A stretch of 36,137 bases of DNA from JAJDFU01 sp964641965. Lineage in GTDB: Bacteria > Bacteroidota > Bacteroidia > Chitinophagales > Saprospiraceae. The stretch lies in contig CAZXLD010000050.1 in assembly GCA_964641965.1 (NCBI GenBank), forward strand, positions 1-36,137, read 5' to 3'. This document shows, in pieces, positions 25,401 to 32,990 of the stretch. The notes below the pieces were generated by a model, which worked only from the letters and a program-made list of their open reading frames with translations, searched no databases and was not told the DNA's origin. The translations under genes and the position numbers were made by a program. Numbering within the stretch: position 1 is the first letter of the stretch; each line of letters starts with the position of its first letter.

Positions 25401-25612
25401 TTAACCGCAAAATCTCTGCTTTGACCAATCAAAGTCCCAACCAATTTATTCGACGTTATCGACTCGAGGTGGCTCGAAAACTTTTAGAAAACAATACGGG
25501 AACTATTGGAGACATTGCTTTTGAGGTAGGATTCTCCAGCCCAGCCTATTTTTCCAAGGTATTTCAGCAAGAGTATGGTATCTCTCCCAAAATGATGAAG
25601 TCGGACGTGTAA
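22481..25612 (+). CDS. HTCC-type hybrid regulator: TPR sensor, kinase, receiver, AraC
   Basis: 1043 aa from ATG 22481; an ATG eight codons upstream is possible, but this start gives a clean signal peptide (PVQAQ). Order of parts: about nine TPR/TPR_12 repeats in the periplasm (residues about 60-420), a short coiled coil, one membrane helix (about 478-500), HisKA with H534 in FFANISHEFRTPL, HATPase_c with N-x-x-x-N-A-L-K-F-T and GTGIGLSL boxes, receiver with D844 in LILSDVMMP and the K of MTKPY, and an AraC HTH (SVEKLANELLMSRSQLNRK, IAFEVGFSSPAYFSKVF). All catalytic residues are present, so the signal can pass from sensor to DNA in one chain. A TPR sensor, rather than the Y_Y_Y/beta-propeller sensor of glycan-utilisation HTCCs, suggests a protein or peptide cue. 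Confidence 0.95.
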   Translation: MNRSALLVLILPFCLFMGSPVQAQQDKIDSLENLLAQEQPEKLRINRMIELADLYYRVERETGFERAYAALDKAEQANYKSGIANAHRSLAMGYNIRSNPDSADLHGQIALSLFKSMQDTRGLADAYMILGTKLSMQGLYEEALIYYDSCLTEMLELEDKDGMSRIYYNLGINYYYQDRIDEAKANYEKALAISEELNDQESIASALFNIGLTYEAKSEYKTALEYLFQALEIRERIGDRYMMANTFNSIGIINQENGNNQEALEYYDKAYDIYAETGRKRGMGLVKNNMGVAYTDLGEYQDALGQFQEALDIADETSDRHLLARGNSNIGEVFLKQRKYDQALEKYQKALELRLAIGNQLGIATSYTTLASLYMEMGRLDQAEKYARQALEINLEMDALGGQAKDYEILAAIYERRGSFDKSLEAFKKYKLLQDSIFNQDNARTLAQLQTEYQTKEKEQQLAMLGQQRKIDELWRYLLIGFLLLALVAGLSIYLVYRYRLRKNRELFEAERRAREQLQEVNEMKSRFFANISHEFRTPLTLILRPVEDQLATTKDEGLRKTFENIQRQARQLLKLINQLLDLSKIESGKLALKLAFGDIIPFLRGFLASFESLAQQRAIQFSFSSEADSIFLYYDQEKIEHILGNLISNALKFTPKGGVVGIRVSKENKAGSTNLRIDVQDSGIGMAAEEVPHVFDRFYQAENPDTRQFEGTGIGLSLTKELTELHGGKIEVATKKGKGSTFSILLPISEVPESASEVGMKKNLEVQTEHWTAKQALQQEEAQTADTPTGGQGPTLLIVEDNQDLRRYMLESIQGNYQTLEAANGKEGLDKALQTIPDLILSDVMMPKMSGFDLCKTLKKDHRTSHIPVILLTAKAGEDQKLIGLEMQADAYMTKPYNARELNLQIENLIQSRKELQKRFAEKVIFQPKEISTTSQEEAFLSNLMEVMESKALQEDFSVEKLANELLMSRSQLNRKISALTNQSPNQFIRRYRLEVARKLLENNTGTIGDIAFEVGFSSPAYFSKVFQQEYGISPKMMKSDV

Positions 25613-25633
25613 CACGGTAATGACTGTTCAGCT

Positions 25634-25647
25634 CGTTAAACAGTGTT
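25634..25647 (+). promoter_or_regulatory. 14-base repeat, copy 2, upstream of lipoprotein gene
   Basis: Identical to 22265-22278 and about 70 bases before the start at 25718. Here it also forms an inverted repeat, ACTGTT (25623-25628) with AACAGT (25639-25644). It could be a site for the AraC domain encoded just upstream; unproven. Confidence 0.3.
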
Positions 25648-25717
25648 AAATTTCCAGTCGTAACTAGATTATTCATGTAATCTGGGGTTCTCTTTATTCT
25701 CTTACAAACAGATAGAT

Positions 25718-26302
25718 ATGACTTACCGGCTTCTTTTTTATTGTTGTTTTGTTGGATTAGTAGGGCTTGCAGCCAGTTGTAATAATGACGATGAGGATAA
25801 CACGGTTCCGGAACCGGATATTCAAAGTGGATTTTGGTATGACGGAGCCAACTTTACTGCTCCCGTTTTGCCCCAGGGCATTTATGAGACCGCTGCCAGT
25901 TTCTCTGCTGGTCAATTAGGCGGGTTCGCGGGTACGGATCTGGTGGCCATTCATATATTTCTATTCCAACGGCCGTTCAATACGGAGATTCGGGTTTATG
26001 AAGCGGGCTCTTCGGGTCAGCCGGGCTCCCTGCTATACAGTGAAGCCATTAACCGATCTACCTTGTCTGAAAATGGCTGGACCCGGATACCTTTAGACAC
26101 CCCTTTGCCACTTGATGGTGATGGACTATGGATCAGTTTCCGTTTCGAGCACGGTGGAACAGCGATTCAATCGCTGGGCTGCGATGCCGGCCCCAGGAGC
26201 CCGGATGGGGACCGTTTTTTTACAGCCGGCGCCTGGACTACCTTCAATGCCTTCGCCAACGGCGAATCGATCAATTGGAATATTCGGGCAGAAGTAGAAT
26301 AA
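25718..26302 (+). CDS. Surface lipoprotein with beta-sandwich module
   Basis: 194 aa. Lipobox LAASC with Cys21, followed by the acidic stretch NNDDEDN, which in Bacteroidota fits a lipoprotein export signal for display on the outer surface. Residues about 38-194 read as one beta-sandwich module: AASFSAGQLGGFAGTDLVAI, IHIFLFQRPFNTEIRVYEAG, PGSLLYSEAI, NGWTRIPLDTPLPLDGDGLWISF, DAGPRSPDGDRF, AWTTFNA. This pattern (G-L-Y-x-x, W-x-x-x-x-L-x-x-P, L-W-I-x-x, D-x-G-P) is common in secreted Bacteroidota proteins after catalytic domains; here it stands alone. Ligand unknown. Placed after the HTCC gene, possibly a target of it. Confidence 0.82.
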   Translation: MTYRLLFYCCFVGLVGLAASCNNDDEDNTVPEPDIQSGFWYDGANFTAPVLPQGIYETAASFSAGQLGGFAGTDLVAIHIFLFQRPFNTEIRVYEAGSSGQPGSLLYSEAINRSTLSENGWTRIPLDTPLPLDGDGLWISFRFEHGGTAIQSLGCDAGPRSPDGDRFFTAGAWTTFNAFANGESINWNIRAEVE

Positions 26303-26339
26303 AGGGATTATTGATTTAAAGATTGTGGATTTGTGATTT

Positions 26340-27281
26340 ATGGCAGATAATGAACTGCGGATCGTATTCATGGGCACGCCCGAGTTTGCGGTCCCTTCCC
26401 TGGATATTTTGATTCAGGAAGGGTATACGGTGGTCGGGGTGGTAACAGCAACGGACAAAATGGGCGGCCGCGGGGGCAAACAGCTCCTTCAATCTGCTGT
26501 CAAACGGTATGCTGCCGAACAAGGTCTCCCAATCCTTCAGCCCGTAAAACTCCGAGACCCCGATTTCCTGGAAGCGCTCCGCCAATGGAATGCGAATCTG
26601 TTTATCGTAGTAGCCTTCCGGATGCTCCCCGAAGTAGTATGGGCCATGCCAGCAAGGGGCACTTTTAACTTGCACGGGTCCCTACTTCCCAAATATCGGG
26701 GAGCGGCACCGATCAATTGGGCCATTATTAAGGGCGAGCAGGAAACCGGAGTAACGACCTTCTTTATTCAAAAGGAGATCGATACTGGAGATATCATTTT
26801 ACAGGCCCGAATGCCGATCAGACCGGACGATACAGCGGGTGATGTTCACGACCGAATGATGCTCCTTGGCGCGCAAACCGTCCTTGAAACCGTGCGCAAA
26901 ATTGAAGCCGGCAAGCTCAAGCTGGAAAAACAAGACGATAGCCTGGCAAGCAGGGCACCAAAAATTTTCAAAGAGACCTGTGAAATCAACTTTCACCAAC
27001 CAGTCAAAAAGGTCTATGACTTCGTACGGGGATTGAGCCCCTACCCTGCTGCCTGGACCACCCTGGACGGCCTGCAGTTTAAAATTCTCAAAAGCAATCC
27101 TCATCCAGAATCCATGTCCCACGCCCCTGGGGTTCTCCTTTCCGATGGGAAAAAAAGGCTCGGTTTCGCCTGTACTGACGGTTGGCTGGAAGTACATGAA
27201 TGCCAGCTACAGGGAAAGCGAAAAATGGATGTGCATGCCTTCTTGAACGGGTACGCATTGCAGCATTTTGTTGAGGTCTGA
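26340..27281 (+). CDS. fmt: Methionyl-tRNA formyltransferase
   Basis: 313 aa, normal length. Transfers a formyl group from 10-formyl-tetrahydrofolate to Met-tRNA(fMet) for translation initiation. N-terminal formyltransferase domain (about 6-185) with catalytic N110 and H112 in the segment before SLLPKYRGAAPINW and D148 in EIDTGDI; C-terminal OB-like domain (about 205-305) starts with VKKVYDFVRGLSPYPAAWT. Housekeeping gene. The 37-base gap upstream is a run of GATT-type repeats with no Shine-Dalgarno sequence. The peptide deformylase gene is not adjacent. Confidence 0.97.
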   Translation: MADNELRIVFMGTPEFAVPSLDILIQEGYTVVGVVTATDKMGGRGGKQLLQSAVKRYAAEQGLPILQPVKLRDPDFLEALRQWNANLFIVVAFRMLPEVVWAMPARGTFNLHGSLLPKYRGAAPINWAIIKGEQETGVTTFFIQKEIDTGDIILQARMPIRPDDTAGDVHDRMMLLGAQTVLETVRKIEAGKLKLEKQDDSLASRAPKIFKETCEINFHQPVKKVYDFVRGLSPYPAAWTTLDGLQFKILKSNPHPESMSHAPGVLLSDGKKRLGFACTDGWLEVHECQLQGKRKMDVHAFLNGYALQHFVEV

Positions 27282-27488
27282 TTTTTAATTTTTTTTATTG
27301 AGAAAATTTCGACTGAGTAAAATTTAACTCCGTTTCTTACTTAATGCATAGGACTAGACTTGCGATTGGGCTACTCCACCCGCCTAAATTCTTTAAAATC
27401 GAGTTTTGGCCATACAGGTTTGCGAAAATTCGCTGATTCATATTCTTCTATTCCCTATATTGGTACAAAGACCAAACCTTGCTCTCCT

Positions 27489-29291
27489 ATGGCCAATCAA
27501 TATGTCAACGTACGACACATAAAATTCCTGCTTTTTGAGCTGTTGCAGGCGCAGACACTCAATGAGTTGGAACGCTTTGCAGATTATGATCAGGAGGCCA
27601 TGGAGATGACACTGGACGCTGCCAAGCAGCTGGCGGATCGGCATTTATTCCCCTACTACCGGGTCATGGACAAGGAAAAAGCCTATTACAAAGAGGGGGA
27701 CGTATTGGTACATCCAAGTATCCGGGAAGCCATGCGGGCATTTGGAGAAGGAGGCTGGATCGGTGCATTGGATGATTATGAGACCGGGGGTCAGCAAATG
27801 CCCTATACCCTGATGACAGCTGCTATCTCTATTTTTTACAGCGCCAATTCGAATACAGCCCCCTATGCATTTCTTACCCAAGGTGCAGCAAGCCTGATCC
27901 GGCACTTCGGCAACCCCAAGCTTATGGAAACCTACCTGCCCAATATGTATGCCGGGGTCTGGCAGGGTACCATGGCACTCACCGAACCCCAAGCCGGGAG
28001 TTCGCTCTCCGATCTGACCACCACCGCCGTTCCAAATGGCGATGGAACGTACCATATTAAAGGTCAGAAAATCTATATATCAGGCGGGGATTACAAGGAA
28101 GCGGAGAATGTAGTGCACCTGCTTCTGGCACGCATCCAGGGAGCGCCGCTGGGCACCAAGGGCATCTCCCTTTTTGTAGTACCCAAACAACGCCCCCAGA
28201 ACGGTTCTCTAGTATCCAATGATGTCACTACAGCGGGGATTTACGGAAAAATGGGACAAAAAGGATACGTGGCTGCACACCTCATGCTGGGCGAAGGGGA
28301 AGACTGTGTCGGTTACCTGGTTGGAGAGCCGCATAAAGGCCTGCAATACATGTTTCAAATGATGAACGAGGCGCGGATTGGAACCGGGTTAATGGCAGCT
28401 TGTACGGCAACGGCCGCCTACTATGCTTCCTTGCAATACGCCAATGAAAGACCCCAGGGAAGGCATCCTTCGAATAAAGATGCATCCCATCCTCAAGTCC
28501 TGATCATAGAGCACGCCGATGTCAGACGCATGTTACTCTTTCAAAAGGCAGTGGTGGAGGGCAGTACCGCCTTGCTGGCGCAGTGCAGTTACTACAGCGA
28601 CCTGGCAGAAAATCATCCGGAGGAGGAAGTACGTAAGCGCAACCATCTTCTTCTTGAATTATTGACGCCGGTAGCTAAATCCTGGCCGGCCGAAATGGGT
28701 AACCTCTCGGTGAGTACAGGGATGCAGGTATTAGGCGGTGCCGGTTATACCGATGATTTTCCGCTGGAACAATATTACCGGGATATTCGGGTCAACTCCA
28801 TTTATGAGGGTACCACCACCATCCACGGCTTGGATTTATTGGGTCGAAAAATGCTATTGGAGAACGGGAAAGCAGCCACCTATTTCATGGAAGAAGTACG
28901 AGCTACCATTCAAAACGCTTTAGCGCATGAGAGCTTGAAAGGGTATGCCGAACGCTTGGCCAAGGAAGCGAAGGATCTGCAGGGGACTGCCATGCATTTA
29001 ATGCAACTGGCCATGCAACATCCACCTGAAGTATTTTTGGCGGATGCTACCCTATTCCTGGAGTACTTCGGCACCATCTCCTTATCCTGGCAATGGCTCA
29101 AACAAGCAGTGGTTGCCCAACGGGCCCTGGAGGCTGGATCGGAAGGAGATGATGCGGTGTTCTATCGAAGTAAAATGCATACTTTCCGCTACTTCTTTGA
29201 GTATGAACTGCCCAAAGTCTGTGGTATGCGCGAACGCCTACATTCTGCTGTTCGGGTTACCCTGGATACGCCAGGAGAAGAAATCGTTTAA
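27489..29291 (+). CDS. Acyl-CoA dehydrogenase, 600-aa (DmdC-like) class
   Basis: 600 aa from ATG 27489; a TTG at 27360 is also open but the 43 extra residues do not look like the family's N-terminus. It has the N-terminal extension (VRHIKFLLFELL), the acyl-CoA dehydrogenase core (middle segment TMALTEPQAGSSLSDL, FAD-binding RIGTGLMA) and E440 in IYEGTTTIHGLDL as the likely catalytic base, followed by a C-terminal domain of about 150 aa. The long class includes 3-methylmercaptopropionyl-CoA dehydrogenase (DmdC) and long-chain enzymes; the substrate cannot be decided here. Oxidises acyl-CoA to the 2-enoyl form with an electron-transfer flavoprotein. No other beta-oxidation gene is beside it. 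Confidence 0.93.
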   Translation: MANQYVNVRHIKFLLFELLQAQTLNELERFADYDQEAMEMTLDAAKQLADRHLFPYYRVMDKEKAYYKEGDVLVHPSIREAMRAFGEGGWIGALDDYETGGQQMPYTLMTAAISIFYSANSNTAPYAFLTQGAASLIRHFGNPKLMETYLPNMYAGVWQGTMALTEPQAGSSLSDLTTTAVPNGDGTYHIKGQKIYISGGDYKEAENVVHLLLARIQGAPLGTKGISLFVVPKQRPQNGSLVSNDVTTAGIYGKMGQKGYVAAHLMLGEGEDCVGYLVGEPHKGLQYMFQMMNEARIGTGLMAACTATAAYYASLQYANERPQGRHPSNKDASHPQVLIIEHADVRRMLLFQKAVVEGSTALLAQCSYYSDLAENHPEEEVRKRNHLLLELLTPVAKSWPAEMGNLSVSTGMQVLGGAGYTDDFPLEQYYRDIRVNSIYEGTTTIHGLDLLGRKMLLENGKAATYFMEEVRATIQNALAHESLKGYAERLAKEAKDLQGTAMHLMQLAMQHPPEVFLADATLFLEYFGTISLSWQWLKQAVVAQRALEAGSEGDDAVFYRSKMHTFRYFFEYELPKVCGMRERLHSAVRVTLDTPGEEIV

Positions 29292-29343
29292 TCAACCGAA
29301 TCCTGGGAAACGGACCACCCTCACCCTTAAATTTTCATTTCTA

Positions 29344-29889
29344 TTGAAGGAACGCCAATTAGAGTTTGAGGAAGAAGGACGTAATGCGGCTTATCGATCG
29401 CATATTACCGACAACCCTTTTCCCCTATTCCTGGTATTGGATGAAATCACAGACCCGAGAAATTTAGGGGCCCTGTTTCGTTTGGCAGATGCGGCCCGCC
29501 TATCGGGCATCTATTTAGTGAGCACTACTCCCATAGAACTTCCGGCCTCGGCCAAACGGGCTTCCCGTTCAACCTGGAACCAGATCCCCTTTCAAACCCT
29601 TTCGGATATCCGCATACTGGAAAATCAGCTGGGGGACCTAGACTGGATTGCACTGGAACGAACTACCCAGAGTAAACCCTTTTGGAATCAACTCCCGGTT
29701 GGCCCTGCGGCCCTCATTCTGGGTAATGAGCAACATGGAGTAAGCCAACCCCTGTTGGACCGATGCACCTCTTCCATCCACCTCCCTATGTTTGGTTGGA
29801 ATACCTCTATGAATGTAGCTATGGCCGCTGGAATTGCCGTTTATGAATGGTTGAGATTAAATCCTATCAGTAGTCAGGCATACTACTGA
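29344..29889 (+). CDS. TrmH-family (SpoU) RNA 2'-O-methyltransferase
   Basis: 181 aa using a TTG start at 29344, 52 bases after the acyl-CoA dehydrogenase stop. No ATG lies close enough: the reading frame stays open far into the upstream gene, but that part is not SpoU-like. The three SpoU motifs are clear: motif 1 DPRNLGALFRLADAA, motif 2 ALILGNEQHGVSQ, motif 3 IHLPMFGWNTSMNVAMAAGIAVYEW. It lacks the N-terminal substrate-binding extension of TrmB/RlmB, so it is the short form. Methylates a ribose in tRNA or rRNA; target not predictable. Confidence 0.9.
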   Translation: MKERQLEFEEEGRNAAYRSHITDNPFPLFLVLDEITDPRNLGALFRLADAARLSGIYLVSTTPIELPASAKRASRSTWNQIPFQTLSDIRILENQLGDLDWIALERTTQSKPFWNQLPVGPAALILGNEQHGVSQPLLDRCTSSIHLPMFGWNTSMNVAMAAGIAVYEWLRLNPISSQAYY

Positions 29890-30150
29890 CACAAGTATAA
29901 AATCGACTTTCGTTACCCAAAAAGAAAGTTTTCAACCGAACCCAACCTCTTGCTTGGACACCTCCGTCTGGCTACGATAGAAATCAAACCCGACATAAAC
30001 ATGATTACTCAACCTATCCCATGGCTGCAACGCGCCTTGGTAATCCCAAGCACTCGCTATTCTAAACCAACATCCTTCATTCCCACTGCACACTTTCGGT
30101 GAATGGGTAGTCCTACTGACGCACGTCTAAGGCAGTATAAATTCAATTCC
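29890..30150. other. Intergenic region with a minus-strand open stretch
   Basis: 261 bases between the methyltransferase and the small plus-strand gene. No terminator is obvious. On the minus strand a frame is open from 30126 to the stop at 29932 (65 codons) without an ATG; its translation includes GCWFRIASAW and SNHVYVGFDFYRS, which look like a coding remnant, perhaps the end of a formylglycine-generating-enzyme-like (SUMF/C-type-lectin fold) domain. This is tentative. Confidence 0.3.
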
Positions 30151-30417
30151 ATGCGCATTGTATTACTTTTCCTGTTCATGGCAGGGGTATCCCGTTGTCA
30201 GGAAATACTTCATAAACATGCTTCACCCGAAGAGGTGGTAGCCAACCTTTGGGAGGTCACACAAACCCTAATCACTAAAGGCCCTGTAGGCCTTACCTGC
30301 CTACCTTATTCCTTTCCAAAAATAAGATGGAATACGATTATCGAACAAGGCAACATTCAAATACATGAAGCAACCATTTCATTAGACGACCTGGTTCTAT
30401 TGCTGGAAAAAAATTGA
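30151..30417 (+). CDS. Small exported protein, unknown, possibly frameshifted at end
   Basis: 88 aa from ATG 30151, which starts directly with a hydrophobic segment (RIVLLFLFMAGVSRC) that may be a signal peptide; an ATG at 30103 adds 16 unlikely residues. The mature part has an EEVVANLWEVTQTLI helix and a SLDDLVLLLE helix. No family recognised. The stop falls directly after a run of seven A (30407-30413). With one A fewer the frame would continue about 20 codons as KIDPRPEHTQKRAADRIF; with one more it would also stay open. The end may therefore be altered by a homopolymer error or mutation. Confidence 0.5.
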   Translation: MRIVLLFLFMAGVSRCQEILHKHASPEEVVANLWEVTQTLITKGPVGLTCLPYSFPKIRWNTIIEQGNIQIHEATISLDDLVLLLEKN

Positions 30418-30527
30418 TCCAAGACCAGAGCATACTCAAAAGCGGGCCGCTGATCGCATTTTTGCCTCCCAACGTGTTCTCGGATAGAGGGAGTAAAAAG
30501 GGTCAGTGGCCTTTTCATACCAACCTA

Positions 30528-32019
30528 TCAGTTTTTCCAAGCTTCTCGGATGATCGCTTTTACATCCTGAAGTTGCGTGTCTTCCTTCCAAAATAAGTGT
30601 TCTTTTCGCCTTTGAACTTCAAGGTCAGGAGCGGTACCCGTTCCATTCAGTAATTGCCCATCCTTTTGAAAAGAAACCATAGTGCTAATCTTGACCCTCA
30701 ACTTTGAATGGGGCAACTCAAACCTTTCACTGTTTCCACTGGAACCATCGGTGGTAACTCCTGCTAACTTAATGTTAGGTAAACCTTTAAAGGCGGCTGC
30801 CAAGACAGAAGCAGCGCTAAAGGAACGCTCATTGATCAATACGTAAACAGGCGACTGGTATTGATATTTCCCCTTGGATAGTTTTCTTCCATTGATCAAC
30901 GCAAAATGCATGGGGCTGAAGTGCCTATCCGGAAGCGCATAGGTCGGTGTAAAGTGTTTTTGAAAAGTTTCAACCGCCTTTCTTTCTCGTTGATCCAGCT
31001 CCTGTTTAGCAAATAGAGATCGATGGTGTAAATCCGCTTTCCATTCGGCCTCTTCCATAAAGTCTGTTCTTTGCCGGACTGCATTGACCACATAAACCGA
31101 ATCGGGATGCACTACATAACCCGCTAGCTCCCATATCAAATCCCGCACTCCTCCCCCATTACCCCTCACATCGATAATCAGCGCTTTACTTGTTCGTATC
31201 GAATCCATAAAAGCGTGAAGCCTATCAAAATACAATGGCGCTTCCTCCTTATAGAACATATCCGGAATTCTCAGGTAGGCAATTCCATCATCGTCGAGCT
31301 CAAAAAAGCTATTGATGGTATTGACCTTGACAATATCTTCATCTGTCAAATCATTCCAAGGCCTGGACCGACCTTTTCTGGTAACAAGTGTAATGACTTG
31401 AGTAGTATCCAAGCCTTTCCCGTCGGTCCACACCCAGGTAATTGGTTGGGTTAAGGATTGCCCTGTAATGTAATGCCAAAGTTCAATATCCCTCAATTTT
31501 CTTACCGTCCTTGTGAATAAGGCTTCTGGTGGAGCGGAGACCTCCTCGGGTTCTATCTGCTTCAATAGCTGCTCGATGGCTGTGCCGTTCAAAGATTTTA
31601 GAAAAGGATATTTGGAATTCAAAGGCTTGTAGGTCTTGGTTTTCGGATTAGCTGTGAGAACCATCACCTTAGCTTGAAAAGGGGCAAATACGTAAGGTAA
31701 AAAATAAGTATCCGGAAGATCATATTGGTCTACCAAGGCATGTCGATCTCCCATTTTGCCAATCATTCGGGTCAGCCACAACCCGAAATCTTTTCGGTCA
31801 ATTTCTTGTGCGGAAAGGGTATCTAAATATGCTTTTATATAGTCCTGGTATTGAAATCCATTAAGTCCTTGATAGGAAGACTTTGGTTGCAGTTGCGCAT
31901 CAAGATATCGAAGATCTTCTTCTATCGCCCTACGACTAAGCGATTCACTTTGAAGGCTGAGTCAGCCCTACGTATCCCATCCCTAGGCAACAAAAAAGTA
32001 GGGCAATCAAACGAATCAT
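30528..32019 (-). pseudogene. S41-family (tail-specific) protease, frameshifted after signal peptide
   Basis: The reading frame from about 31961 to 30528 encodes a complete-looking S41 serine protease: DVRGNGGG oxyanion region, NERSFSAASVLAAAFKG with the catalytic serine in SAAS, and GTAPDLEV near the end. In that frame a stop (TGA, 31962-31964) lies just upstream. The expected signal peptide (from ATG 32019: MIRLIALLFC to GLTQ) is in another frame, which ends at TGA 31945-31947. A single indel between about 31948 and 31961 would restore one 490-odd-residue secreted protein. The ATG at 32019 is one base after the OsmC stop, which supports it as the original start. Either a true disabling mutation or a sequencing error. 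Confidence 0.85.
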
Positions 32020-32020
32020 G

Positions 32021-32464
32021 CTAGCTGACAAATTTTGCCTCCAATGCAATGGGTACGGCTGCCAGTGCTTTGGATACGGGGCAACCTTCCTTGGCAGCTT
32101 GGGCCAGTTCCATAAATTGGTCTTCAGCCATACCCGGCACCTTCCCTTCCAATTCCAGGGTGATGCTTGTGATTCCAAATCCGCCTTCCACTGCTTCGAG
32201 CATTACGATAGCTTCAGTCTTTAACTCATCGGGCGTGAAGCCGGCTTCGGTAATGGCAAAACTGAGCGCCATGGCGTAGCAGCCTGCATGCGCTGCTGCG
32301 ATCAACTCTTCCGGATTTGTCCCCAAGGTCCCGTCTTCGTTTTCGAAGCGGCTTTTAAAACTATAGGGCGTGTCTTTGAAAAACTGGTTAGCGGAGTTGA
32401 GGGTGCCTTTTCCCGCTTTACCAGTACCTGTCCAGCGAGCAGTGGCTTTTCTTTTAGCTGCCAT
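32021..32464 (-). CDS. OsmC-family organic hydroperoxide peroxidase
   Basis: 147 aa, full length for OsmC. Catalytic cysteines C62 (AHAGCYAMAL) and C128 (KEGCPVSKAL) are both present, as is the N-terminal A-R-W-x-G pattern. OsmC/Ohr proteins reduce organic hydroperoxides using thiols such as lipoyl groups; the sequence is of the OsmC rather than the Ohr type (NPEELIAAAHAGC). Cytoplasmic: no signal peptide. The downstream protease gene starts one base after its stop, implying translational coupling. Start ATG 32464. Confidence 0.94.
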   Translation of the reverse strand: MAAKRKATARWTGTGKAGKGTLNSANQFFKDTPYSFKSRFENEDGTLGTNPEELIAAAHAGCYAMALSFAITEAGFTPDELKTEAIVMLEAVEGGFGITSITLELEGKVPGMAEDQFMELAQAAKEGCPVSKALAAVPIALEAKFVS

Positions 32465-32990
32465 AAAGAATGGATTGATGTATGATTAGTGGATGGTGGA
32501 TTTCAAATCAAGCTTGAATCCCTTGTAAAACAAGGTATACAATATTGAGAAACCTATTATAAAAAATTCATTCTTTAGATAGATTTGAAAAATAAAGCGC
32601 CTTAGTAAAACGGCAGTTTCGAACTAATCCGTCTGTGTATTTTCGTGAAGTAATTACGCCGAATGAGGTCTGTCCATTTTCAACCTATAGACTAGCCAAA
32701 TCCTTTTATGATTTATGGCCTGAAGCGCAAGCAAAGGACAATAAACCCTTTTCGATAAAGGTTGACAAAGGGGAGGATTCGGTTTTAGTTAGCTACTGTG
32801 CGGCCTCAAACCCTGTCTAAACATTTTTCTTCCCAAAACCGGAATTTCTTAACCGATCATCACAATTCGTATTTGTCTTTTTCAGTTCTAATGTTGTCTA
32901 TTCAGCGGCTACCGCTCGGACCACTGGAAGGACTGCGATCGGGCTGATCGGCATACCCTGTTCCTACGAAAACTTGGTAAACAACAAACC
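32465..32990. other. Divergent intergenic region, little recognisable content
   Basis: About 526 bases between the OsmC gene (minus) and the cysteine-rich protein (plus), so promoters for both should be here. The OsmC side begins with an unusual run of GATT/GGAT words (32471-32505). A plus-strand frame with a GTG start at 32635-32820 (61 codons, VYFREVITPNEVCPF...) could be a small gene but has no recognisable family or signal. I see no terminator or RNA gene. Confidence 0.45.
32635..32820 (+). CDS. Possible small gene, unknown
   Basis: A 61-codon frame from GTG 32635. Composition is protein-like (YRLAKSFYDLWPEAQAKD, FSIKVDKGEDSVLVSY) and it has two cysteines, but length and start codon make chance likely. 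It stands alone, 170 bases upstream of the next plus-strand gene. Confidence 0.2.
   Translation: MYFREVITPNEVCPFSTYRLAKSFYDLWPEAQAKDNKPFSIKVDKGEDSVLVSYCAASNPV

Noticed and set aside
27360..27488. TTG start 43 codons upstream of the acyl-CoA dehydrogenase.
   Set aside because: The ATG at 27489 begins the known N-terminal pattern of the 600-aa class; the extra residues have no homology that I recognise.
29044..29343. Long upstream extension of the TrmH-family gene overlapping the acyl-CoA dehydrogenase gene.
   Set aside because: The overlapping translation does not look like a protein and the SpoU fold begins only after 29344.
30414..30596. 60-codon plus-strand frame from TTG 30414.
   Set aside because: It overlaps the end of the S41 protease gene and has no independent support; at most it is part of the frameshift question at 30407-30413.
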